From positions 30,823 through 94,822 of the forward strand of contig JABJOE010000005.1 in NCBI GenBank assembly GCA_018664485.1: a DNA stretch of 64,000 nucleotides, in the 5' to 3' direction. Both the position numbers and the translations under genes were made by a program. Below the pieces are notes generated by a model. The model was not told the origin of the DNA. It saw nothing but the letters and a program-made list of their open reading frames with translations, and made no database searches. Origin of the DNA: Candidatus Uhrbacteria bacterium (GTDB taxonomy: Bacteria; Patescibacteria; ABY1; SG8-24; UBA9934). Positions 7,207 through 14,628 of this stretch are shown piece by piece (positions within the stretch are counted from its first letter, which is position 1; each line of letters starts with the position of its first letter).

Positions 7207-8595
7207 TTAAATAACAAGGGGAAGTGGATGGATTGTATTGGGTCGTCCTAATAGAATATCGGCAATTCTATAGGTTCCATGCGTAGGAGCCTCTACAAAA
7301 CCATGCCAGGCCATTCGAGCGAGAGCACCGCTTTCTACCCAGTCAAACAGCCATTCATTTGCAAAACGGGGGTCGAGCTGGTCAACGCCACCACCAATTT
7401 GCATTAGCCACTGTCTGTTGAAGTCTTCCTGAGATCCTACGGGTGGAGCCATGATAATCGGAATCCCAAGGCCTGTGTAGAACGAAATTTCTGACGGTTT
7501 AGTCCAGATGATGTCTACTTCGCGTACTAGTTTTTCGAATGCTTTAAAATAAGCTTCTCGAGAAGGTTCAAGCATTATTTTTACCTGACCTTTCTTAAGC
7601 GCTGCGCCAAGTCCCATTTTCTGCAACTCATTTGTGAAGTAGTCGGCAACTTCCTGTCTGGAACCTGCAACTAGAGTTATAACTATTTTGTTTTGGCGTA
7701 TTTCTTTTTTTAGACTTTTAACTGCAGCTATTCCAATTTCTCGTTGAGCGCCTGCACCACCAACCATAAAAGCGAGTGAGATCGCGCGGGACCTTTTCTT
7801 TTTAACTATTGAGCAATAGCTTTTACCAAGATGTGACGAAAGCATTTTTTGTGAGTGATCCATAAAGACGCCGTTTGGATCTAAGTGACATATGCGTCTT
7901 GCAAGATCTTTTTTGATCGTTGTTGAGTCAGGGCCGCCGATTGCGCTCATTGGGAGCGGGAATCCTGTAAGTTCTATTCGTTCTTCGGGAACACCGTATA
8001 GTTTTAGGCGTTCTTTTACGCGACCGCTTGGTGCGAGGTATTTAATGCGGCTACGCTTTGGATGCATTGGTGCCCATGTGCGGCTGATGTCTGAATCAGT
8101 TGCTAAAACATAAATATCTTCTGGGTAACCATATTCTTCAGCTGCAAAAGCTGGTGTCATAAATGTACACAGAAGTGGCTTCGGATTTTTTGATAATTCA
8201 GAGACAAGATGACGCATGAAGTTGCGTTTGTGTATCAATGCGTAGAATTGCATGAGTTGTAGACTTGGTCGTGATAGGTCACGGCGAGGATAGAATGAAG
8301 GAATCCGTTGCATCTCATCCATCACATGAAAAACTGCCTGGCCTATGACAGGAACTTTTTTGAATCTTGAAATTCGTTCGTAGATTTTACGACCACTTTC
8401 CCAAAGCTTTCGGTCGGATTCTGGAATGCCGTCGTAATCGTTTGCAATTACGATCTGTTTTTTTACTGAAAAATCGCGCATCGAAAAAGCAGGTCGCTCA
8501 TGACCATATCCCATGTTTACAGCAACGATATATGCTAAATCAGAAAACTGTTTTTTTAGTTCTACTGACGATGATTTCGAAGAGCGTGATGTCAT
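7207..8595 (-). CDS. GT-B glycosyltransferase, GT28 (MurG/MGDG synthase)-like
   Basis: The 462-residue protein resembles processive diacylglycerol or MurG-type glycosyltransferases. The N-terminal half has a glycine/histidine turn (VNMGYGHERPAF). It is followed by the segment typical of this family: an Asp-containing strand (DIYVLATDSDISRTWAPMHP), then SGRVKERLKLYGVPEERIELTGFPLP. The C-terminal half has AFMVGGAGAQREIG and the nucleotide-sugar region IIWTKPSEISFYTGLGIPIIMAPPVGSQEDFN. It has no membrane segment, so it is probably a peripheral enzyme that moves a sugar onto a lipid. Donor and acceptor cannot be told. An extended -10 (TGATATAAT, 8625-8617 on the minus strand) lies 21 bases upstream, with a G-rich stretch (GGGGGA) just before the start. 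Confidence 0.65.
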   Translation of the reverse strand: MTSRSSKSSSVELKKQFSDLAYIVAVNMGYGHERPAFSMRDFSVKKQIVIANDYDGIPESDRKLWESGRKIYERISRFKKVPVIGQAVFHVMDEMQRIPSFYPRRDLSRPSLQLMQFYALIHKRNFMRHLVSELSKNPKPLLCTFMTPAFAAEEYGYPEDIYVLATDSDISRTWAPMHPKRSRIKYLAPSGRVKERLKLYGVPEERIELTGFPLPMSAIGGPDSTTIKKDLARRICHLDPNGVFMDHSQKMLSSHLGKSYCSIVKKKRSRAISLAFMVGGAGAQREIGIAAVKSLKKEIRQNKIVITLVAGSRQEVADYFTNELQKMGLGAALKKGQVKIMLEPSREAYFKAFEKLVREVDIIWTKPSEISFYTGLGIPIIMAPPVGSQEDFNRQWLMQIGGGVDQLDPRFANEWLFDWVESGALARMAWHGFVEAPTHGTYRIADILLGRPNTIHPLPLVI

Positions 8596-8616
8596 ATCCC
8601 CCTGTTTAATAGCTGC

Positions 8617-8659
8617 ATTATATCAGGTCTTGACAAAACGTGCATATATTGATTATATG
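8617..8659. promoter_or_regulatory. Divergent promoter pair
   Basis: On the minus strand TGATATAAT (-10 box at 8622-8617) serves the glycosyltransferase gene. On the plus strand TTGACA at 8630-8635, an 18-base spacer and TATATG at 8654-8659 serve the orphan gene downstream. The minus-strand -35 region overlaps the plus-strand promoter, so the two are likely to compete. Confidence 0.65.
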
Positions 8660-8783
8660 AGAGGCCGTTTAGTGGATTTTTGCAATGCTGCGGAGACCCA
8701 TCTGAGCCATTAGGCTTAACGGATAGTTCCTTAAACTCCGTTCCATGCGGAGAAAACAGTCCCGCGTGGACAGTGAGGTTGCT

Positions 8784-9758
8784 ATGAGCTCAAGTGATGG
8801 CTCTGAATCTGGTGACAGAGGATCGTGGGTGCCGAAGAGCAAAGGACGCGGCCTGACGGTCGTTCAGGCAGTCGACGATGCTGGCGATGGGCAGAGCTTT
8901 GAACAGCTCAGTCAAGAGATGGGTGATGACGACGATAGTCAGCATCCCGATTCAGGAAGTGATCCTGCTTCCTGGGCGGATTACGAGCCCAAGTCGCGGT
9001 GGAGCACGAAAGCCATCTTCTTCGCTGGCGCGATGTTCCCGATTTTGATCGCGTTGATCTGTGCCACCGCCTACTTCGGGCACGGAGAGTACAAGGCCTG
9101 GGAGGCAAGGCAGCCGCCAGATCTCTTCGGCCTCAAAAGCCCCGATGCAATCGCCGGTGACAGCATCGGTTATTCTCAGGTCGTCACCTACGACAACCCT
9201 GATGGTAGCGTCGAGTGGACTGATGATCCTGCAGAGGCTCTCGTACCCACCGTGACGCGCGAAGTCATCGTGGTCCGTGGATCTGAGTTGGTCATCTGCA
9301 GTCAAGAGTTGGACGACAATCCCAGCGCTGACGACTGCAAGACCATCCACATGGGCTGGCATTGGCTCCATACCCTGAAGGATCAGGAAGCCTGGCCTGC
9401 GGTCAATCAGTCGGATCTCGCAATCTGCGACGCCGGCAAGTTGATCGGATGGTCAATGGGTGGTGCTACTGACGGTCTCGCGACAGTCATGACGATCGGT
9501 ACGGACGGTGTAGCAACGACCGTGATCACTCAAGTGAAGGGTGGCGCATACTATTGTGTGATGCCGATCGCTGGGAATGACAAGTCTCATCGGTTGGTTG
9601 CCCGTTGGTACCCGCCACTTGAGGATCGTCCGACGCCCGAGAAGGTCGTTGGCAAGGACGGATCTTCCGTCGATGCTCCTCTCGCATTCACAGAGCACGT
9701 GTACGCCGAGGAGTTCGTCCTCAAGATCTATCGTGGCGTGCAGAAGACTGACAAGTGA
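8784..9758 (+). CDS. GC-rich orphan single-pass membrane protein, about 324 aa
   Basis: No family is recognised. The first 80 residues are polar and acidic (SSSDGSESGDRGSW, GDDDDSQHPDSGSDPASWADY). One membrane helix follows (AIFFAGAMFPILIALICATAYF), then an extracytoplasmic-looking domain of about 210 residues with several cysteines (VICSQELDDN, DDCKTIHMGWHWLHTL, DLAICDAG, YYCVMPIAG) that could form disulphides. I favour ATG 8784, because GAGGT lies 5 bases upstream; ATG 8745 is the alternative in-frame start. Composition is GC-rich compared with both neighbours. The gene has its own TTGACA promoter, a leader of about 115 bases and a long hairpin after the stop, so it is an isolated transcription unit. 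Confidence 0.7.
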   Translation: MSSSDGSESGDRGSWVPKSKGRGLTVVQAVDDAGDGQSFEQLSQEMGDDDDSQHPDSGSDPASWADYEPKSRWSTKAIFFAGAMFPILIALICATAYFGHGEYKAWEARQPPDLFGLKSPDAIAGDSIGYSQVVTYDNPDGSVEWTDDPAEALVPTVTREVIVVRGSELVICSQELDDNPSADDCKTIHMGWHWLHTLKDQEAWPAVNQSDLAICDAGKLIGWSMGGATDGLATVMTIGTDGVATTVITQVKGGAYYCVMPIAGNDKSHRLVARWYPPLEDRPTPEKVVGKDGSSVDAPLAFTEHVYAEEFVLKIYRGVQKTDK

Positions 9759-9769
9759 ACGTCTCCCGT

Positions 9770-9807
9770 GATAGGGGCCCAATGAGCATATGCTCCGGGT
9801 CCCTATC
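9770..9807 (+). terminator. Long hairpin after the orphan membrane gene
   Basis: GATAGGG at 9770-9776 pairs with CCCTATC at 9801-9807, and GAGCATATGCTC inside is itself palindromic. There is no strong T tract, so it may act as a transcript-end stabiliser as much as a terminator. Confidence 0.5.
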
Positions 9808-9919
9808 TGTGCGTTTGGATAGTTTTCAAGTAAATATTCGTACTTTTGTTGCTTGAGCACAGGCTCAGACTGAACGCTTTACGATATAGACAGTGACATG
9901 AGTTCAAAAAAGAATGATG

Positions 9920-9928
9920 TGATAAGAT
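9920..9928 (+). promoter_or_regulatory. Extended -10 promoter of the uvrD-type gene
   Basis: TGATAAGAT ends 9 bases before ATG 9938, which predicts a leaderless or nearly leaderless mRNA. Confidence 0.6.
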
Positions 9929-9937
9929 GTCCTCGCT

Positions 9938-12043
9938 ATGCGAGATTTTGTTTTATCCCCACAGAGTTCATCCAAGTTAGAGATTGATTATGAGAACGAT
10001 CTCAATGATCAGCAGTTGGATGTTGTAAAAAATGGAGAAGGAAGAACGCTGGTTTTAGCCGGTGCCGGTTCTGGAAAAACGCGAACGATTACGTATCGTG
10101 TGGCCTGGATGTTAGAGCATGGCGTTGCACCTGAGAATATTCTTCTTTTAACGTTTACCAACAAAGCGGCAAAGGAAATGATTAGTCGTTTGAGTGGATT
10201 ATTGGGTCCTCGAGCACAGGGTGTTTGGGCTGGCACATTTCACTCGGTAGCAAACCGATTGTTGCGTCGTTATGCCGACAAGCTTGGCTACGATTCACGA
10301 TTTTCAATATTGGACCAAGATGATGCTCGCGAACTAGTTCGTTTATGTATCAAAGATCTGAAGATCGATACAAAAAACCGACGCTTTCCGTCACCGTCTG
10401 TTGTGCGTGGAATTATTTCATATCAACAAAACAAACAGGATTCTATAGCTGATGTTTTAGAAGACAGATACAATAAATTTTCTCCATTGCGTGGTGAGAT
10501 AGATTCTGTTGCGGATTTATACAGGACATTGAAGATGACTCAGAATGTAATGGATTTCGATGATCTTCTTTTGAATTTCCGAAAACTTTTATCACAGGAT
10601 GAAGAAGTTGGTAAGCAGTTGTCGTCGATGTTCCAATATGTTCTTGTAGATGAGTTTCAAGATACAAATAAAGTTCAATCACAAATTGTCGACTTGATTA
10701 GCCAGACACATAAGAATTTATTAGTTGTTGGTGATGATGCTCAGAGTATTTATTCTTTCCGAGCCGCAGAGATTGAAAACATTCTCGCATTTCCAAAACG
10801 TTACCCTGGCGCTAAAACTTTTCGTCTTACAAAAAATTATCGGTCCACGCCAGAGATTTTGGAAGTTGCAAACCAGGTTATTGCAAGGAACACGAATCAG
10901 TTTAAAAAAGAATTAGAAGCAGTTGGGCGGTCTGGTGCGCGTCCGTCACTTGTGCCAGCTGCAAACACCGGGCAGGAAGCTCAATTTATTGCCGATCAAG
11001 TTCTCCAGTTACGTGATCAGGGTGTTGAGTTGCGGGAGATGGCTGTTTTATTCCGCGCATCGTTTCATTCGCAAGCTTTGGAGTTTGAGTTGATGAAGCG
11101 TGACATTCCGTATGAGTATCGGGGTGGTTTGAAGTTTTTTGAACGTGCGCATATTAAAGATGCTGTTGCGCATTTGCGGTTGATGAATAATGTTCGCGAC
11201 ATCATGGCTTGGATGCGTGCATTGCGTTTGCATCCTGGTATCGGCTTGGTAACGGCGCAGAAGATTGCGACATCTGCATCTGCTTGTCAGAATATTGAAG
11301 ATGTATTGATGTTGCCTTTAAAGACTGGGAAACGCGCTGCTGCTGGTTGGCAAGGTTTCTTGCGGGTATTGCGTGAAATGTTAGAAGCTGGTGGGACGCC
11401 GTCTGAATTTATCCGAGGATTTGCCGGTAGTGAAGATTATCAGGATTATCTAGAGAATGAATATCCAAACGCTTCAGAACGTAAAGAAGACTTGGAACAA
11501 TTTGCAACATTCGCTGAGCAGACGGATGACATTGGTGAGTTTTTGGATTACGTTTCGCTTACCGCAGAGTATGGTGCAGAGCGGGGTGGAAAAGAAAAGG
11601 TCAATGAAGAACGAATGGTTCTTTCAACCGTTCACCAGTCAAAGGGGTTGGAGTGGGATGCGGTGTTCGTTATGCATTTAAATGAAGGGTCGTTCCCGCA
11701 TGGCCGCGCATTTTCAGAGAAAGGTGGTGTGCAAGAAGAGCGTAGGCTGTTTTATGTTGCTGCAACGCGAGCGCGTAAACATTTGTTTTTGACGTATCCA
11801 CTTACCGCCGGTTACGACACGCTCGAGATGAAGCAGCCGTCTACATTTTTGGGAGAGATTTCAAGTCATGCAACGGAAGAAGTTCGACTTCAGCGGTCAG
11901 GTTATCGTAGGCAACCTATGCGCCGTCCGACATCTTCATTTAGCGCATACGATGATGGGCCGACTATTGTATTAGATAAAGATGGGGAACGTGTATCAAA
12001 ACCGTCACCAAGTTCTTTTTTGCGCGGAGTTGACGAGTTGTAG
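9938..12043 (+). CDS. uvrD: UvrD/PcrA-type superfamily 1 DNA helicase
   Basis: This 701-residue 3'-5' helicase works in nucleotide excision repair, mismatch repair and clearing of replication forks. The helicase motifs appear in order: LNDQQLDVV (Q motif), LAGAGSGKTRTITYRVAWML (motif I), LLLTFTNKAAKEM (Ia), VLVDEFQDTN (II), VVGDDAQSIYSFRAAEIENIL (III), TKNYRSTPEILEVAN (IV), VLSTVHQSKGLEWDAVFVMHLNEGSFPH (V) and EERRLFYVAATRARKHLFLTYP (VI). Length is at the short end of the family, and a disordered basic tail (SGYRRQPMRRPTSSF) ends it. The start is set by the promoter and by the absence of upstream homology. The distinction between UvrD and PcrA cannot be made by eye. Confidence 0.95.
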   Translation: MRDFVLSPQSSSKLEIDYENDLNDQQLDVVKNGEGRTLVLAGAGSGKTRTITYRVAWMLEHGVAPENILLLTFTNKAAKEMISRLSGLLGPRAQGVWAGTFHSVANRLLRRYADKLGYDSRFSILDQDDARELVRLCIKDLKIDTKNRRFPSPSVVRGIISYQQNKQDSIADVLEDRYNKFSPLRGEIDSVADLYRTLKMTQNVMDFDDLLLNFRKLLSQDEEVGKQLSSMFQYVLVDEFQDTNKVQSQIVDLISQTHKNLLVVGDDAQSIYSFRAAEIENILAFPKRYPGAKTFRLTKNYRSTPEILEVANQVIARNTNQFKKELEAVGRSGARPSLVPAANTGQEAQFIADQVLQLRDQGVELREMAVLFRASFHSQALEFELMKRDIPYEYRGGLKFFERAHIKDAVAHLRLMNNVRDIMAWMRALRLHPGIGLVTAQKIATSASACQNIEDVLMLPLKTGKRAAAGWQGFLRVLREMLEAGGTPSEFIRGFAGSEDYQDYLENEYPNASERKEDLEQFATFAEQTDDIGEFLDYVSLTAEYGAERGGKEKVNEERMVLSTVHQSKGLEWDAVFVMHLNEGSFPHGRAFSEKGGVQEERRLFYVAATRARKHLFLTYPLTAGYDTLEMKQPSTFLGEISSHATEEVRLQRSGYRRQPMRRPTSSFSAYDDGPTIVLDKDGERVSKPSPSSFLRGVDEL

Positions 12044-12084
12044 TGAGGTTTACTCTTTGGTTACAGGTTTTAAGTATTAGGTTT

Positions 12085-12121
12085 TAGTGCAAATACCCAG
12101 GTTCTAGTACCTGGCACTATA
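12085..12121 (+). terminator. Hairpin after the helicase gene
   Basis: An inner stem, CCAGGT-TCTAGT-ACCTGG (12097-12114), is extended by outer AGTGC/GCACT pairing across a small AT-rich bulge. A TATAAAAAA run follows rather than a T tract, so function as a terminator is likely but not certain. Confidence 0.45.
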
Positions 12122-12155
12122 AAAAAGAAGCAGTCTGCATATTATACGATTACAA

Positions 12156-12195
12156 TTAGTAAACATTTGTGGCGATCGCCACAAATGTTTACTAA
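12156..12195. repeat. Perfect 40-bp palindrome
   Basis: The left arm, TTAGTAAACATTTGTGGCGA, is followed at once by its exact reverse complement, with no loop. The centre is GGCGATCGCC. It lies between the helicase gene and the RskA-like gene. A palindrome this long and perfect is far beyond chance and would extrude as a cruciform or form a very stable hairpin in RNA. Confidence 0.9.
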
Positions 12196-12233
12196 GGATG
12201 CTATTAAAAGATTCGGGTAGATGATATAAATTT

Positions 12234-12815
12234 ATGAAATATATAAAAAACAGATCAAATTTTTCAAAACCAAAACCATCAAAAAAACCGCGAGTGGTTT
12301 TATTTGTTGGAATTATTTTAGTAGTTGTAGTTTTTGTTTTTATTTTTTCCGGTGGTGATGATGAAGTTGCGCAAGATTTAGTTGTACAAGATGAAAATGT
12401 CGCAGAAGAAGTTGAAGATGAGGTTGCGCGTGAAGTAGAAATTGTCGATGCTGCATTGTGGACGCAAGAAGTTGTACTCGTTGACGTTGAGGGAGCTTCC
12501 GGATCTGGTATTGCTCGTCGAGGTGTTTCGGGCGACTTGTTTACTCATGTTGTTGTCGCAACATTGCCCGCAATTGAAACAGAGTTTTATTTTTATGAAG
12601 GATGGTTGGTAAAACCTGGTGTAGTCGAATTCTTCTCAACTGGCGAGATGTTCGCGCGCGAAGATGGTAAGTGGGGATTGGTATGGGAGGTGAATGTTGA
12701 CTCGGCTTCCGATGATTTATTTGACTACAGTAAAGTCGTTATAACTCGCGAGCCAAGAGACGATGACGAAGCGCCGTCACCAGATCATGTTATAGAGGGA
12801 CAGTTTTCAGAATAG
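12234..12815 (+). CDS. Membrane-anchored protein with an RskA-like C-terminal domain
   Basis: The 193-residue protein has a basic N-terminus (KPKPSKKPR), one membrane helix (about 20-38, VVLFVGIILVVVVFVFIFS), an acidic linker rich in V and E, and an extracytoplasmic domain of about 120 residues. The pattern WLVKPGVVEFFSTGEM ... YSKVVITREPRDDDEAPSPDHVIEGQF resembles the C-terminal domain of RskA-type anti-sigma factors. There, a strand with VTxEP and a PS(G/D) turn closes the fold. No cytoplasmic sigma-binding domain is present, so an anti-sigma role is doubtful. A TATAAA box (12225-12230) is very close to the ATG. Confidence 0.6.
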   Translation: MKYIKNRSNFSKPKPSKKPRVVLFVGIILVVVVFVFIFSGGDDEVAQDLVVQDENVAEEVEDEVAREVEIVDAALWTQEVVLVDVEGASGSGIARRGVSGDLFTHVVVATLPAIETEFYFYEGWLVKPGVVEFFSTGEMFAREDGKWGLVWEVNVDSASDDLFDYSKVVITREPRDDDEAPSPDHVIEGQFSE

Positions 12816-12868
12816 TTAACCTGTAGAAAATTTCTGACTAGGCGGTAAGATAATTTAAATCGTCAGAG

Positions 12869-12900
12869 ACTTAGTAACTTAATGACTTAACGACTAAATC
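12869..12900 (+). repeat. Four tandem 8-bp ACTTAnnn units (solo array)
   Basis: ACTTAGTA, ACTTAATG, ACTTAACG and ACTAAATC follow one another without gaps. The same 8-bp phrasing flanks the four-helix-bundle gene at 30.1-30.5 kb. Here no such gene is present, so this may be a scar or a target site. A hairpin, TAGCCCT ... AGGGCTA (12906-12938), lies just downstream. Confidence 0.7.
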
Positions 12901-12959
12901 GGTGTTAGCCCTAGCTGTCAGTGGGAAGTTAAGGGCTAGTGGATCTCAGTATAAACGCC

Positions 12960-12987
12960 TTGACGTAGGGCGGGATAGCGTTACAAT
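12960..12987 (+). promoter_or_regulatory. Promoter of the UDP-glucose dehydrogenase gene
   Basis: TTGACG at 12960-12965, a 16-base spacer and TACAAT at 12982-12987 form the promoter. Transcription should start near 12994, between two in-frame ATGs, which favours ATG 12998 as the start. Confidence 0.75.
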
Positions 12988-12997
12988 TATGCCTATT

Positions 12998-14281
12998 ATG
13001 AATATTTGTGTAATTGGAACAGGATACGTTGGACTGGTTGGCGGGGCGTGTTTGGCCGATCGTGGTCATAAAGTCACATGCGTTGATATAGATACTGACA
13101 AGATAGCTCGCCTCTTGAAGGGTGAGTTGCCTATTTTTGAGCCAGGACTAGACGAAATTGTTGCAAGAAACATGAAAGAAGGTCGGTTAATATGTACTAC
13201 TTCATATAAGGAGGGCGCAAAGGATGCAGAAATCTTCTTTATTACAGTGGGAACTCCTCCAAAAGAAAACGGGGAAGCGGATCTTCAGTATGTGTATAAG
13301 GTGGCTGAGCAGATTGGTCAGCATATGAATGGATACGCCGTGGTTGTTGGAAAGAGTACAGTTCCCGTTGGAACGAATCGGCGCGTAAAGGAGATCATTG
13401 CAGAGCAGTACAGCGGAGAGTTTGATATCGCCAGCAATCCAGAATTTTTAAGAGAGGGGTCGGCAGTTGATGATTTTATGAATCCGGACAGAATTGTTGT
13501 TGGAGTTGAAGCGGATCGTGCAAAAAAAGAAATGGAAAAAGTTTATGAAAGTTTTGAATGTCCAAAGTTATTTCTAGACATAGAATCTGCCGAGATGGTG
13601 AAGTATGCATCCAATGCATTTTTAGCGACAAAGATTTCGTTTATTAACGAGATTGCAAATGTGTGTGAGCAAGTTGGTGCGTCAGTTGATAATGTTGCGA
13701 AAGGTATGGGACTCGACGCGCGCATTGGTCCGCATTTTCTTCAAGCGGGAATTGGATACGGTGGTTCGTGTTTTCCAAAGGATGTTCGCGCACTTGCGCA
13801 AACTGCGGGGACTAACGGATATGATTTTAAATTACTACGGAGTGTAATTGATGTAAATCAACATCAGCAGTTGCATTTCTTGGAACGCATGCGCAAGCAG
13901 CTTGGTGGGTTCGCTTCAAAAACCATTGGAGTTTGGGGGCTGGCATTTAAACCTAATACAGATGATATCCGCGAATCTGTAGCGCTTGAGATGATAGAGC
14001 AAATTATTAAAGAAGGTGGTTTGGTTCAGGCTTATGACCCAAGGGCGATAGAAAATGTGAAAAAAGAAGCTCCTCAAGTGACCTGTGTTGATTCGGCGCA
14101 GTGTGCAGCTCACGGTGCAGACGCTCTTTTGATTGCAACGCAATGGGATGAGTTCAATATTGTTGATTTATCGCAAGTAAAAGCGAATATGCGAGGGGAT
14201 ATTATTTTTGATGGGCGAAATATGCTCGATCCAGATTTTGTGCGTAAGCAAGGTTTTATATATTTCAGTATTGGAAGATAG
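12998..14281 (+). CDS. ugd: UDP-glucose/GDP-mannose 6-dehydrogenase
   Basis: The 427-residue enzyme oxidises a nucleotide sugar to the uronic acid with two NAD+, feeding envelope polysaccharide synthesis. The N-terminal NAD-binding fold opens with MNICVIGTGYVGLVGGACLADRGH. Further conserved parts are FITVGTPPKENGEADL, GKSTVPVGTN, NPEFLREGSAVDDFMNPDRIVVG and the helix with AEMVKYASNAFLATKISFINEIAN. The active-site cysteine lies in GIGYGGSCFPKDVRAL, and the second Rossmann domain in IGVWGLAFKPNTDDIRESVALEMI. Length fits the family. ATG 12998 is chosen over the long frame back to 12902 because the promoter lies between them. Confidence 0.95.
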   Translation: MNICVIGTGYVGLVGGACLADRGHKVTCVDIDTDKIARLLKGELPIFEPGLDEIVARNMKEGRLICTTSYKEGAKDAEIFFITVGTPPKENGEADLQYVYKVAEQIGQHMNGYAVVVGKSTVPVGTNRRVKEIIAEQYSGEFDIASNPEFLREGSAVDDFMNPDRIVVGVEADRAKKEMEKVYESFECPKLFLDIESAEMVKYASNAFLATKISFINEIANVCEQVGASVDNVAKGMGLDARIGPHFLQAGIGYGGSCFPKDVRALAQTAGTNGYDFKLLRSVIDVNQHQQLHFLERMRKQLGGFASKTIGVWGLAFKPNTDDIRESVALEMIEQIIKEGGLVQAYDPRAIENVKKEAPQVTCVDSAQCAAHGADALLIATQWDEFNIVDLSQVKANMRGDIIFDGRNMLDPDFVRKQGFIYFSIGR

Positions 14282-14628
14282 AGATTTTTTTGTTTATTTT
14301 GCGTAGTTGTGTGGATAAAAAGTATAGAAGAGCATCGATTTGATATACAATGTAGGCCATAAGGGTAGTACGTATTGTTATGTTTATTTTCAATATGTCT
14401 ATCTATTTACCTACCTATTTGTTTATGTACCGAGTGATACTAACGAAGTCACAAGTTACCTCAGTTCTCATTAATTATCAGTCCAGAGCAATCTTGTATA
14501 AAACGAAACGTTTTTAAACTCATGATAGGACGACACTAAAGGTACACACACGGTAGAGGTAAAATACTTTGTAAAATTAATAAGCATGTCTGCGCCACTC
14601 GCTGGCAACGGCAGCAGTTCAAAAAAAT
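14282..14628. other. 347-bp intergenic region before the giant surface protein gene
   Basis: The stretch holds no convincing gene. It starts with a T-rich run after ugd (GATTTTTTTGTTTATTTT, possible termination), continues with low-complexity TTTACCTACCTATTTG, and has A/T-rich boxes (TATAAA near 14496, TAAAAT near 14560) that could be the promoter of the next gene. A short hairpin, GCCACTCGCTGGC, lies near 14594-14606. Confidence 0.4.

Noticed and set aside
12902..12997. Longer start for UDP-glucose dehydrogenase
   Set aside because: The extra 32 residues lie upstream of the family start MNICVIGTGYVG and contain the promoter boxes.
14520..14628. Tiny start-proximal hairpin before the surface protein gene as a riboswitch
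   Set aside because: Only one short stem (GCCACTCGCTGGC) is visible, with no conserved riboswitch core and no terminator alternative.
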